Part shown: positions 35,233-44,242 of the stretch, piece by piece
Position numbering within the stretch: the first letter of the stretch is position 1
Layout: each line of letters starts with the position of its first letter
Assembly (NCBI RefSeq): GCF_026167545.1
Contig: NZ_CP110678.1
Coordinates: forward strand, 1,113,501-1,177,500
DNA from: Sphingomonas sp. S1-29
GTDB lineage: Bacteria > Pseudomonadota > Alphaproteobacteria > Sphingomonadales > Sphingomonadaceae
DNA length: 64,000 bases
Direction of reading: 5' to 3'
Notes under the pieces: model-generated
Seen by the model: only the letters and a program-made list of their open reading frames with translations
The model's database searches: none
Told to the model about the DNA's origin: nothing
Position numbers and translations under genes: made by a program

Positions 35233-36132
35233 ATGCATATCGGGCGTTTTGCGCTGGCCGTTGCAGCGGCATCGATCGGTTCGATCGTCCAAAGCCAGGA
35301 AGTGGAACGCGGTAGCGGTCCCTATCCCGCGATCTTCGAGGAGCGGGCCGACCTTCCGAACCACGTCATCTATCGCCCCCGCGATCTTGCGCCGGCGCGC
35401 TCGGACAGACTGCCGATCTATGTGTTCGGCAATGGCGGATGCAGCGCCGACGGCACCAGCTCGCGCAACCATCTGCTCGAGATCGCGTCGCGCGGCTATC
35501 TCGTGATCGCGTCGGGTACGATCCCGCGCGCTGCCGCTCCAGCGGCCCCGGCCCCCGCTCCGCCTCGGCCCGGTGCGAAGCTGACGACCGAAACCGAAAC
35601 GCGCCTGCTCATCGATGCGATCGACTGGGCACAGCGCGAGAACAATCGCGCCGGCAGCCCGTTCGCAGGCCGGATCGCGACCGACAGGATCGCAGCCTCA
35701 GGTTGGAGCTGCGGCGGGTTGCAGGCGCTGACCGCCGCGCACGACCCGCGGGTCACGACGTCGGTCATCATGAACAGCGGCTTTTTTCCCGACGGTACCA
35801 ACCCGTTAAGCGGCGTGGTATCGGACAAGGCGCTGCTTAAGACGCTGCACGGATCGATCCTCTACCTCCTCGGCGGCCCGACCGACATCGCCTATCCCAA
35901 CGGCACCGATGATTACCGGCGGCTCGAGAACATCCCGGCGGCAATGGTGAACATCCCGGTCGGCCACGGCGGCACCTATATGCGGCCGCACGGCGGCGTC
36001 GGCGCAGAGGTTGTGACGGCATGGCTTGACTGGAAGCTGAAAGGTAAAAAGGCGGCCGAAGCCCGCTTCACCGGCCCCGAATGCGGCTTCTGCAACGATC
36101 CGCGGTTGACGCTTGAGCGCAAAGACTTCTGA
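35233..36132 (+). CDS. exported alpha/beta hydrolase
   Basis: A 299-residue hydrolase with a signal peptide (MHIGRFALAVAAASIGSIVQ). The nucleophile elbow is GWSCGG (GxSxGG) and a late His is in VGHGGTYM; VFGNGGCSADG provides the oxyanion region. A Pro/Ala-rich insertion (about residues 98-112) interrupts the fold. GGGAG precedes the ATG. It is divergent from the frameshifted carboxylesterase, with 114 bases between. With its two neighbours it makes a set of three secreted hydrolases, perhaps for plant ester bonds; the substrate is unknown. Confidence 0.85.
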   Translation: MHIGRFALAVAAASIGSIVQSQEVERGSGPYPAIFEERADLPNHVIYRPRDLAPARSDRLPIYVFGNGGCSADGTSSRNHLLEIASRGYLVIASGTIPRAAAPAAPAPAPPRPGAKLTTETETRLLIDAIDWAQRENNRAGSPFAGRIATDRIAASGWSCGGLQALTAAHDPRVTTSVIMNSGFFPDGTNPLSGVVSDKALLKTLHGSILYLLGGPTDIAYPNGTDDYRRLENIPAAMVNIPVGHGGTYMRPHGGVGAEVVTAWLDWKLKGKKAAEARFTGPECGFCNDPRLTLERKDF

Positions 36133-36380
36133 CAGATGCGGGTGTTCCCCCTATGCCGGCATGACCACTGTCGGTCATTCAGCACCGTCAGGGCGGCACC
36201 CGAAACCGGCAGCTCGTTCATCAGATTGAAACGAACGCTCCGGCCAGCTTAGACTGGCGCTCGGAACAGCTTAAATAGGGACGTTGCTGCCGGTTCGTTA
36301 CAAGGCGGCAAGATGGTAAGAATTGCTGTGCCGCACCCAGAGCGCTGGTGTTGTTTCAAAAAGGATTCGGGCCGGTCGCG

Positions 36381-38699
36381 TCAAGATGGCTCCGTATCCG
36401 GTCGCGTGAATAGGGACACGTTGACCAACTGGTTGATGCCGGCGGCCAAATTCTCGAGCTTATACGGCTTGCGCAATATCGGAAACGCGCGCTCGTTGAT
36501 GGGGATGAATTGCTTGCTGCTGTAGCCGCTGGCGAGCAGGATAGGGAGGTCATTGCGCGACTCCTTTATCTGAGTGGCCAGTTCAAGCCCGCTCATACCG
36601 GGCATGACGATATCGGAGAACACAAGGTCAACCTCGTGTTCTTCGATCAACCGGAGCGCCTCCTCCCCGTCGGACGCCTCAACTACCTTGCAGCCGAGAT
36701 CCTCAAGCAGCTGGCGCGCGAAGTAGCGAACATGTTCACTGTCTTCTACAAGAAGAACTCTAAGGCCTTTCGGGAGCACGGCGTCACGCGCAAGAGCGTA
36801 CTCGTTCTCGCGCTGCTTTTCGGTTCGGGGCAGCCATAGCTCCACCAGTGTGCCGTAGCCTACGTCAGACTCGATGCGAGCCGATCCGCCCGATTGCACT
36901 GCGTAGCCGTGGATCTGCGAGAGACCGAGTCCAGTGCCTTTGCCGGTCGGCTTCGTGGTGAAAAAGGGCTCGAACACGCGCTTGAGCGTTTCAGGCGCAA
37001 TCCCTTCGCCGGTATCTCGAATCGACAAGATGACCCCATCACCCTGTTCTCGCGTGGCATTTGTGGTCGAAATCGTAATCCGGCCGCCCCTGGGCATCGC
37101 ATCGCGGGCATTGAGAACCGCGTTCAGCAATGCTGCTTCAAGGCCAGTCAGATCGATCTCCACGGGCCATAGTGCCGGGGTAAGGTCGAGTTGAAGGTCG
37201 TAAAGGCTTCCCAGCGTGCGCTCGAGCATCTCCCCCATGGCATCAAGCCGGACGTTGAGGTCGATGACCTCAGGTTCGAGCGGCTGACGGCGGGCGAAGG
37301 CAAGCAGCTGGGAGGTCAGACTAGCCGCGCGCTCAGCCGTCTCCAGCATGACGCTCAGATAGCGGTTGCGCTTCTCAAGTGGCAGGTCCGGCTGCTTCAG
37401 CAAGAAGTCCGTTGAGCCACGCATAACTGTCATCAGGTTGTTAAAGTCGTGGGCAATACCGCCGGCAAGCTCGCCAAGCGCCTGCAGCTTCTGGGACTGA
37501 AGAAGCGCCTCTTGCGTACGGCGCAGCTCCTGCTCCGCTTGCTTTTTCTCGCTTATGTCGCGGGTGATCTTGGCAAAGCCCACATGCTCGCCCGCATCAT
37601 TGTAAATCGGGTCGATCAGCACGTGCGCCCAGAACAGCGAGCCGTCCTTCCGAACCCGCTGAGCTTCCGCTTCGAACTTTCCAGCCCGCAGGGACGTTTC
37701 CAAAGCGATGTCCGGAGCTCCCCGCTCGCGATCTTCTTCGGTGTAGAAGAGGGAGAAATGCTGCCCGAGCACCTCTCCTTCCTCGTACCCCTTTATGGTT
37801 TGGGCCCCCGAGTTCCAGCTCGCGATCCGGCCATGCCGGTCGAGCATGTAGATGGCGTAGTCCCGCACCCCCTCGACCAGCATCTTGAGTTGAAGCGCAC
37901 TGTCATAGGTGGCCTGCTCGAGACGCCGCTTTTCGGTTATGTCTCGAGTGATCTTGGCGAAGCCGATCAGCGATCCGTCCTCATCATGAACGGCATCCAC
38001 GATCACATGAGCGAGGAACGTCGCCCCATCCTTGCGGAGCCGCCAACCTTCCATCTCGAACCGCTTCTGCTCCGCGGCGGTCTTCAAGATGTGTGCGGGC
38101 AAGCCGCCCCGTTGGTCGTCCGGCAGGAAGAACGTTGAAAAATGCCGACCAATGATCTCGTCGGCCTCGTATCCCTTGAAGCGGCGGGCGCCAGCGTTCC
38201 AAGTGGTCACGCGACCCTCCAGGTCCAGCATGTAGATGGCGTAATCTTCGACCGAGCCGACAAGCAGCTGGAATCGCCGTTCGCTGTCGCGCAGCGCCCG
38301 CTCGCGCTCCTTTCGCTCGGTGATGTCGCGGGTGATCTTTGCGAAGCCTCTGAGCGATCCATCTTCGCCGTAGATAGCATCCAGAATGGCATGCGCCCAA
38401 AAACGACTGCCATCCTTCCTGATTCGCCAGCCTTCGGCTTCGAAACGGCGTTCGCGCGCCGCCGTGGCCAGAGCATGGGCCGGCACGCCCGCTTCTCGAT
38501 CCTCATGGGAGAAGAACCTAGAGAAATGCTCACCAATGATCTCGTTTGCCGAATACCCCTTGAAGCGCTCTGCTCCCGTGTTCCAGGTCACGATGCTGCC
38601 ATCGGGATCCAGCATGTAGATCGCGTAGTCCGTCACAGCATCCACGAGCAGCTGAAACGTCTCGGCTGGAGGCTGCTTATTGGTGTCAACTGTGTTCAA
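36381..38699 (-). CDS. triple-PAS hybrid histidine kinase
   Basis: A 772-residue sensor without membrane segments. Three tandem PAS-PAC units (about residues 15-130, 140-255, 268-383) are close copies: each has DYAIYMLD, a TWN/SWN segment, KGY, and ends GFAKITRDI. Then HisKA with phospho-acceptor His417 (GGIAHDFNN), the HATPase with N box NAVLNARDAM and GTGLGLS, and a C-terminal receiver with Asp near 696 (DIVMPGMSG). It should sense a cytoplasmic signal, but none of the PAS units has the LOV cysteine. The next gene on the strand, upstream, is the LOV-HTH regulator. Confidence 0.93.
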   Translation of the reverse strand: MNTVDTNKQPPAETFQLLVDAVTDYAIYMLDPDGSIVTWNTGAERFKGYSANEIIGEHFSRFFSHEDREAGVPAHALATAARERRFEAEGWRIRKDGSRFWAHAILDAIYGEDGSLRGFAKITRDITERKERERALRDSERRFQLLVGSVEDYAIYMLDLEGRVTTWNAGARRFKGYEADEIIGRHFSTFFLPDDQRGGLPAHILKTAAEQKRFEMEGWRLRKDGATFLAHVIVDAVHDEDGSLIGFAKITRDITEKRRLEQATYDSALQLKMLVEGVRDYAIYMLDRHGRIASWNSGAQTIKGYEEGEVLGQHFSLFYTEEDRERGAPDIALETSLRAGKFEAEAQRVRKDGSLFWAHVLIDPIYNDAGEHVGFAKITRDISEKKQAEQELRRTQEALLQSQKLQALGELAGGIAHDFNNLMTVMRGSTDFLLKQPDLPLEKRNRYLSVMLETAERAASLTSQLLAFARRQPLEPEVIDLNVRLDAMGEMLERTLGSLYDLQLDLTPALWPVEIDLTGLEAALLNAVLNARDAMPRGGRITISTTNATREQGDGVILSIRDTGEGIAPETLKRVFEPFFTTKPTGKGTGLGLSQIHGYAVQSGGSARIESDVGYGTLVELWLPRTEKQRENEYALARDAVLPKGLRVLLVEDSEHVRYFARQLLEDLGCKVVEASDGEEALRLIEEHEVDLVFSDIVMPGMSGLELATQIKESRNDLPILLASGYSSKQFIPINERAFPILRKPYKLENLAAGINQLVNVSLFTRPDTEPS

Positions 38700-38810
38700 G
38701 ATCTGATCCTGCGCTAGCGCCCTGGCCTACAAACATGGACCAAAGTCCATACCGAGCCGGAACCCTCGCGCAACAGGAATCGCCTCTTGTTCCGAGAGGC
38801 GCGCGTCCAA

Positions 38811-39446
38811 CTAGAACCCAGCTTCGATCGCAAGCCGCATGGCTTCAACGGTGCTGGATACGCCCAAGCGCTTAACCAGCCCGCCACGGTGCATCTTGAT
38901 GGTCTTCTCGGTTAGGCCCAGGTGCTCGCCGATCTGCCGATTGCGCATGCCTTTTGCCATCAGGCGCAGAACGGCCTGCTGCTGCCGTGTCAGCTGATCA
39001 ACCCGGGCCGCGGCCGAAGCGCGAAGGAGATCACCCTGACCGGCAGCTACCTCCATTTGGCTGCCAACGAAGTAAGCCAGTTCAGCTTGATCGTCGAAGA
39101 CAGGAGCAATCATCACGGCGTTCAGGAACTTGCTGCCGTTCTTGCGATAGTTGAGGAGCTTAAGCACGACCGGCGCGGCTGTGGCGACTGCGTGGGCAAG
39201 CGCCGCGGAGTGTGCTCGCTGGGTTTCCGGCCCGGCAAGAATGCGGCAGTTGCGACCGACGAGTTCACTTTCCGAATATCTGGTAAGCTGCTCGAATTGC
39301 CGGTTGGCCGCTATGATCGGATTGTCGTCAGCCCTCGCATCTGTGACGATTGAGGCGATCGGCGAGAGCCGGATTGACCGAATGAGCTCCCACTCGTCGC
39401 TGCTGCGCCCGTCTAATTTGGTCGCGGTGAACATGACAGCGTTCAT
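38811..39446 (-). CDS. LOV-HTH (LuxR-type) blue-light transcription regulator
   Basis: A 211-residue regulator with an N-terminal LOV domain and a C-terminal LuxR-type helix-turn-helix (about 145-205, LTRQQQAVLRLMAKGMRNRQ). The LOV core motif is GRNCRILAG with the photo-adduct Cys67; the flavin-contacting residues NYRKNG, FLNAVMI and the terminal Gln in FVGSQ are conserved. The architecture equals EL222 of Erythrobacter, which dimerises and binds DNA in blue light. The DNA targets are unknown; a 16-bp palindrome lies before the LOV kinase gene at 48842. Upstream on the same strand is an insertion sequence. Confidence 0.88.
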   Translation of the reverse strand: MNAVMFTATKLDGRSSDEWELIRSIRLSPIASIVTDARADDNPIIAANRQFEQLTRYSESELVGRNCRILAGPETQRAHSAALAHAVATAAPVVLKLLNYRKNGSKFLNAVMIAPVFDDQAELAYFVGSQMEVAAGQGDLLRASAAARVDQLTRQQQAVLRLMAKGMRNRQIGEHLGLTEKTIKMHRGGLVKRLGVSSTVEAMRLAIEAGF

Positions 39447-39720
39447 ATGACAAAATGGTCGGTGACGGCAAACCTGATCCCGTTACTCGTATCAACCAAC
39501 CGCATGGTAGCTCGGCTGCTTTGGCTTTCCACGCAGGGCACCGCTTCTCGTCCGCTTTGGGCCACTGTGTCGAGAGCTGCCGCCGGCTTCGCGTCGGAGC
39601 TGACCCATACCTGGTGACTCAGCGGCACCTTGATACTCCCCGAAAGCGGCCGCCCGTTCATTCCGGTCTTCGACGCAGAAGGTGATCCCTTCGTTCCTCC
39701 TGACGACGCTCGTCTGCTAG

Positions 39721-40555
39721 GGTCGGGACCCATAAATCGGATACCCTTTGGGGCGCGAATGTGATTCAGGCTCGGCAACAGCAGGAGCGTGGATTTGAGC
39801 GAGTTCTGGTTGAGCGAGGAGCAGTTCGAGCGGCTTCGGCCATTGTTGCCGGACAAGGTGCGCGGTGTTGCGCGGGTAGATGACCGACGGGTGATCAGCG
39901 GCATCATCCATGTGGTCAAATCGGGCGGGCGCTGGGTCGATGCACCGGCCTGCTACGGTCCGAGAAAGACGCTCTACAACCGGTTCGTGCGGTGGGCGGC
40001 GAAAGGCGTCTGGCAAGAGATGTTCGTCACGCTGGCGGCAGCGGGTGGACCGCCCGCCGAAGTCCTGATCGACAGCACGCATATGAAGGCCCACCGCTCG
40101 GCGGGCGGCGGAAAAGGGGGGCGCTCGTCCAGGCAATCGGGATCAGCAGAGGCGGTCGCAACAGCAAGCTCCACGCGCTCACCGACGGTCAAGGCCGCCC
40201 GCTCCGCTTCCTGCTGACCGGCGGTAACGTCGCCGACTGCCGTGCTGCTGATGTCCTGCTCAACGATCTCGCGCCACGCACCATCGTGCTGGCCGACAAG
40301 GCGTATGACAGCAATGCGATCCGCGACCTGATCGAGCGCCAGGGTGCCGTGCCCAACATCCCCTCCAAGGTGAACCGGCGCTGGAAAAGCTGCTTCTCCC
40401 GCACGCTCTACAAAGGCAGGAACGCTATCGAGCGCATGTTCTGCCGCCTCAAGGATTATCGGCGCATCGCCACCCGCTACGACAAACTTGCCACCAACTT
40501 CCTCGGCGCAATCTACCTCGTGGCAGCCGTCACCTGGTGGTTATGAGTCCCGACC
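39721..40555 (+). mobile_element. IS5-family insertion sequence (IS427-like), 835 bp
   Basis: Terminal inverted repeats GGTCGGGACCCATAA (left, from 39721) and GGTCGGGACTCATAA (right end, reverse strand) match at 14 of 15 positions. Both ends are flanked by CTAG (39717-39720, 40556-40559), the target duplication typical of the IS427 group. One transposase is encoded by two overlapping frames. The copy looks intact and recent. Confidence 0.92.
39789..40546 (+). CDS. IS5-family transposase, made by -1 frameshifting (OrfAB)
   Basis: The first frame (39789-40217) encodes the N-terminal DUF4096-type domain (FWLSEEQFERLRPLLPDK) and the first catalytic Asp in VLIDSTHMKAHR. At the slippery run AAAAGGGGGG near 40115 the reading must move one base back to continue as GALVQAIGISRGGRNSKLHAL. 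The second frame then gives the second Asp (VLADKAYDS) and the Glu in KGRNAIERMFCRLKDYRR, completing DDE. Programmed frameshifting of this kind is known for IS427-group elements. About 250 residues when fused. Confidence 0.9.
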
Positions 40556-40568
40556 CTAGGTTCGCGGT

Positions 40569-40894
40569 ATGGCAACGCAGCAACGCACAGTCGATTACTT
40601 GCTCGAACAGGCGACCGCCGCCGGTACAGTGTCGACCAAGCCAATGTTTGGCGAGTACAGCGTCTATATCGACGGTAAGATGATCGGGTCGGTTTGCGAC
40701 GATCAGCTCTACGTGAAGCCGTTCGCCTCCATGCCGAGCCCGTATCGGAAGCTCCGCCGTATCCAGGAGCCAAGCTGCACCTACTAGTCGAGGCTGATCG
40801 CTGGGACGATGCCCGGTGGCTAGGTGCCCTGCTGCAGATCACAGCGGCAGGGCTGCCGACACCCAAACCGCGGAAACCGAAGCCAAGCACGTAA
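40569..40894 (+). pseudogene. TfoX N-terminal-domain protein, frameshifted
   Basis: The first frame reads MATQQRTVDYLLEQA, KPMFGEYSVYIDGKMIGSVC and LYVKP, the start of a TfoX/Sxy N-terminal domain. The expected continuation, EAPPYPGAKLHLLVEADRWDD and TPKPRKPKPS, is in another frame (to 40894). The break falls between about 40725 and 40745. The frame starts 10 bases after the IS target site, so the insertion probably removed the promoter and decay followed. A sequencing error cannot be excluded. Confidence 0.7.
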
Positions 40895-41067
40895 GAGCCT
40901 GCACGGTATGGCTATTCTACACAGCCTGTCAGCGTGTAACCGCCGTTGAAGACTGGCGTCTGGAAGGACCTGTTCACGCCGCCAGATGGGTGCGGACAAA
41001 TTCGAGCGTCTCACCGCGATGGCACCGATGCCCGCTGCTTCCCATATAGCTTCGGAAGGAGACGCAG

Positions 41068-41328
41068 ATGGCCGGCGGTTGGACGCGTGATGGCGCGATT
41101 CAGGATCAAATCGACGACACCGTGGCTGACGCGGTGCTGGCGGCCCGGGCGAATATACCGAGCGGAGAGAGTGAGCCGTTTTGCACAATCTGCGGCGACG
41201 ACATTCCCGAGGGTCGCCGCCGTGCGATACCCGGGGTGCGCACCTGCGTGAGGTGTCAGAGCGGTCGCGATCGACCACTGGCTGCGGCGTTTAATCGGCG
41301 AGGCAGCAAGGATAGTCAGCTGCGGTGA
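41068..41328 (+). CDS. DksA/TraR-family zinc-finger protein
   Basis: An 86-residue protein with a four-cysteine zinc finger, FCTICGDDIPEGRRRAIPGVRTCVRCQ, as in short phage- and plasmid-type DksA/TraR proteins. The N-terminal helix (DQIDDTVADAVLAARANI) resembles the family's coiled-coil tip. These proteins bind RNA polymerase in the secondary channel and mimic ppGpp/DksA effects. A GGAG ribosome site precedes the start. Typical cargo of mobile elements. Confidence 0.88.
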   Translation: MAGGWTRDGAIQDQIDDTVADAVLAARANIPSGESEPFCTICGDDIPEGRRRAIPGVRTCVRCQSGRDRPLAAAFNRRGSKDSQLR

Positions 41329-41581
41329 TCGCCGCCGCCTTGACGATATTCCTCGTGCCTCTGACCCATTTTCAGCCGTTCATACCGGCTTGGCGACTCC
41401 CTTCAAACGGCCGCTCGTTCACGCAGATAACAAGACTGATACAGCACGATGTCCAAGATAACCTGCCAAAAGAACGTTTCCGCACTAGCGCCGAAAAATA
41501 TCGCACGAAGATCGGACATCTTTTTGCACTCGCTTCGTTAACCACCGCCGGCATTCGCCTGGTCCGAGAAAGGACACAAAC

Positions 41582-41962
41582 ATGGCAGTCAAATTCGCCG
41601 GGACGATGAATGCGATTAATCGCGGTCTGGAAGACACCAATCCCGCCAAAGGTGCAGACATGGTGGAGGACTGGGAAGCCGCGCTCGCTGAGATCGACAT
41701 TCCAGGCACTAAAGGTATCCTACGCGACCTTGGATCGCTGCGTAAGCAGCTGGAAAAAAATGAGCCGGACGCAGATCGAGTCCATGCGCTGCTGCACCGT
41801 CTCGGCACGGCAACGACGAAGATCGCGGACAAGGCTGAAAAGTCGCAGGAAAAGTTGAAGAATCTTGGCGAGGCTCTCACGGAAGCCGGTGAAGACGCAC
41901 CGGACGAAGAAGAGGATACCGAAGCCGCGGCAGCGCCGAAGCGGGCCCGTAAAAGAGTTTAG
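41582..41962 (+). CDS. hypothetical coiled-coil protein
   Basis: 126 residues, acidic in the middle and end, with a heptad-rich helix (about 45-100: LRDLGSLRKQLEKNEP..., DKAEKSQEKLKNLGEAL) and a basic KRARKRV tail. No membrane segment. The pattern resembles small sphingomonad stress-associated proteins of unknown function. AAAGGA precedes the ATG. A sequence 40-65 bases upstream (GGACA, 17 bases, CGTT) vaguely resembles an EcfG-type promoter. Confidence 0.65.
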   Translation: MAVKFAGTMNAINRGLEDTNPAKGADMVEDWEAALAEIDIPGTKGILRDLGSLRKQLEKNEPDADRVHALLHRLGTATTKIADKAEKSQEKLKNLGEALTEAGEDAPDEEEDTEAAAAPKRARKRV

Positions 41963-41974
41963 GTCTCAGCTGAC

Positions 41975-42009
41975 GTCACCAGCATACCGCAGCACGGCGT
42001 GCTGGTGAC
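41975..42009 (+). terminator. hairpin after the coiled-coil gene
   Basis: GTCACCAGCA and TGCTGGTGAC form a 10-bp perfect stem with a 15-base loop, 13 bases after the stop codon at 41962. There is no T-run, so termination would be of the GC-hairpin type. Confidence 0.5.
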
Positions 42010-42206
42010 GCCCTGCCCACTACCAACCGCGCGTCGCTTCGTTCAATCCGCCCCTCCTTCTATCGTTGGCAGTCTGCTGAGCGGGTAGCGGGGCAAAGCA
42101 GGTACTTAGCACGCAGCAAACCCTGAACGCTGGCGCATCCCGCCTATATGGAAGCGATGCCATTCACTATTGTGGCATTTAGGCTAATTTGGAGGCCAAC
42201 CTGAAC

Positions 42207-43226
42207 TTGCGCCCAGCAGTGTCTATTGCAGTCTGCGTCCCCGCCAGAAACGAAGCGGCGTTGCTGCCGCGGCTGCTTGACGCGCTTGCAGCGCAACGAG
42301 ATACCCTTGCTTTCAAGCTTTGTCTGCTGCTTGACAGCTGCACTGATGCCAGCGAAGCGATCGTCCGTTCACGCGCAACCTTGTTGCCGTTCGACACAAT
42401 TATCGCGACGACATTTTCCGAAGCGCCGAATGCGGGGCTCGCGCGGCGAAAAGCGATGGAAATCGGCCTCTCGGCGGTAAACGGCGAGCATCCGCTGATC
42501 ATCTCTACCGACGCCGATACAGTGCCCGACCCGCGATGGTTGTCGGCCAATCGCGCTGCGCTCGATATCGCAGACATTGCCACCGGTTCGATCGAGCGCA
42601 TCGGCGGCGAGGCCTGCCCGACGCAGGACCGCCTCGAGGCATATTACGATGCGCTCTATGCGTTGCGGCGTGCCTTCGATCCGGTGCCGTGGGAGGCGGC
42701 AAAGACGCATCATTACACAAGCGCCGCCAGCCTGGCCTTTCGCGCCGACGCCTATCGCGCGCTCGGTGGCTTCGCCCCGATCGGGCATGGCGAAGACGGC
42801 CACATCATCGATGCGGCGCATCGCGCAGGGCTGCGTGTCAGGCACGACGCCGCGATCCGCGTCCGGACCTCGGCACGGCGCGACGGGCGCGCGGTGGGCG
42901 GGCTGGCCGAGCATCTCCGCCGACTCGATGCCGATGGCGGCGAACCCCTAGTCGCGCATCCCGAGGACGCCGCCTGGCGCTATCGCCGATACGCCGCGGC
43001 GCGACACGCATGGGACAATATGGCCGCCGCCCGACTTGCGCTCGCGGTGCTGCTCGCGTGCGAAGTCGCGCACATCGACCGGGTTGCCGCCGACGTAGAA
43101 AACGCGCAGGCGTTCGCGACTCGCGTCGTTCCCGACGTGCCGGGCGGCGAGCGGCAGGTTCCCCTCGCCGATGCCGAAGCGGCCTTGGCGCGGCTATGCG
43201 TGCCCGATCAGGTGCTGGCTGCATGA
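42207..43226 (+). CDS. family 2 glycosyltransferase
   Basis: A GT-A-fold glycosyltransferase: VSIAVCVPARNEAALLPRLL is the nucleotide-sugar binding start, STDADTVPDPRW the DxD metal site, and GFAPIGHGEDGHII the acceptor-side ED motif. No membrane helices. The start is unclear: a GGAGG lies at 42191-42195, with CTG (42201) and TTG (42207) after it; I use the TTG. The stop overlaps the next ATG as ATGA. First gene of a four-gene overlapping operon, where it probably builds a glycoside that the next enzymes tailor. Confidence 0.85.
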   Translation: MRPAVSIAVCVPARNEAALLPRLLDALAAQRDTLAFKLCLLLDSCTDASEAIVRSRATLLPFDTIIATTFSEAPNAGLARRKAMEIGLSAVNGEHPLIISTDADTVPDPRWLSANRAALDIADIATGSIERIGGEACPTQDRLEAYYDALYALRRAFDPVPWEAAKTHHYTSAASLAFRADAYRALGGFAPIGHGEDGHIIDAAHRAGLRVRHDAAIRVRTSARRDGRAVGGLAEHLRRLDADGGEPLVAHPEDAAWRYRRYAAARHAWDNMAAARLALAVLLACEVAHIDRVAADVENAQAFATRVVPDVPGGERQVPLADAEAALARLCVPDQVLAA

Positions 43227-44242
43227 CCGACCCCACATCGCTCGGCGCTGTCTTGGCGCGCTATGAAGCGGATTCGATCCATCAGCTTCCCGCAGCGCTG
43301 GCGGCGTTGCATCGCTTGCTGCCGGTGCGCGGCGATCCCGCGACGCCCGAGGATCTGCTGGCGTTGCTGCGGATGCTGCATGCGATCGCCCGCCGCGACC
43401 TGCCGCTGGCGCGATTGTTCGAAGGCCATGTCGATGCGCTGCAGATCATCGCCCGCTACGACCCAGCGATTGTGCAGGGCGCCGAAGCCGCAGCGGCACG
43501 GAGCGGGATCTTCGGCGTATGGAATGCGGCCCTCCCCGGCGAGCCGCTGCACATCGTCGACGGGACACTGCACGGCGGCAAGAGCTTCGCCTCGGGCGCC
43601 GGTGTGCTGACCCACGCGCTAGCCGGCGCCGACACCGTCGACGGCAATCGGCTGGTGTTGATCGATCTCGCGGCGTCGCGGCCGGCGATCGACCGATCGC
43701 GGTGGCATGTGGTGGGCATGCAACGGTCCGAATCGCACGTCGTTCGGTGGGACGGCGCACCGCCGGCCAGCTTCGGTTTCGTCGGCGATCCCGGCGATTA
43801 CGCCCGCGAGCCCTTCTTCAGCGGCGGTGCGCTTCGCTTCGTCGCGTGTCACGCCGGCGGCGTCGCGGCGCTGTTCGACCATGTGCGCGACCATCTGCTC
43901 ACCACCGAGCGTGCCGAAGATCCGCACCAGGCGGGGCGGCTGGCCGAACTCTATACCGCCGCCGAATCGGCCGCTGCCGCAATCAGGACCGCAGCCGCCG
44001 CTTGGGGGCAGCCGGGGTTCGTCGATCACGTTGCCGCCGCGCGCATGATCGTCACCGCCTGTGCCGAACGCGCGATCCTCACCGCGCAAACGGCGGCGGG
44101 AGTCGGCGGCATGTTCATCACGCATCCGCTGTCGGCGGCGCTCACCGACCTGATGGTCTATCTCCGCCAACCGATGCCCGATGCCCAGCGGATGCGCGTC
44201 GGCAAGGCGGCTGCGGGCGGCTTGCTGGACCCGGGCTTGTGA
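43223..44242 (+). CDS. acyl-CoA dehydrogenase-like protein
   Basis: A 339-residue protein with the acyl-CoA dehydrogenase layout but shorter than usual (about 380). The helical N-terminal domain ends near LFEGHVDALQIIARYD; the mid beta-domain shows GTLHGGKSFASGAGVLTHAL, as in SGxK.FxSGA; the C-terminal helices include GQPGFVDHVAAARMIVTACAER. The usual catalytic Glu cannot be placed with confidence. It may oxidise an acyl or amino-sugar-linked substrate. Coupled by ATGA to the glycosyltransferase and by GTGA to the deacetylase. Confidence 0.8.
   Translation: MTDPTSLGAVLARYEADSIHQLPAALAALHRLLPVRGDPATPEDLLALLRMLHAIARRDLPLARLFEGHVDALQIIARYDPAIVQGAEAAAARSGIFGVWNAALPGEPLHIVDGTLHGGKSFASGAGVLTHALAGADTVDGNRLVLIDLAASRPAIDRSRWHVVGMQRSESHVVRWDGAPPASFGFVGDPGDYAREPFFSGGALRFVACHAGGVAALFDHVRDHLLTTERAEDPHQAGRLAELYTAAESAAAAIRTAAAAWGQPGFVDHVAAARMIVTACAERAILTAQTAAGVGGMFITHPLSAALTDLMVYLRQPMPDAQRMRVGKAAAGGLLDPGL

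Noticed and set aside
39443..39716. Minus-strand frame ending in ATGA with the LOV-HTH start, cut by the IS
   Set aside because: The coupling signal is suggestive of a disrupted upstream gene, but the beyond-IS side has no matching frame and the translation shows no domain.
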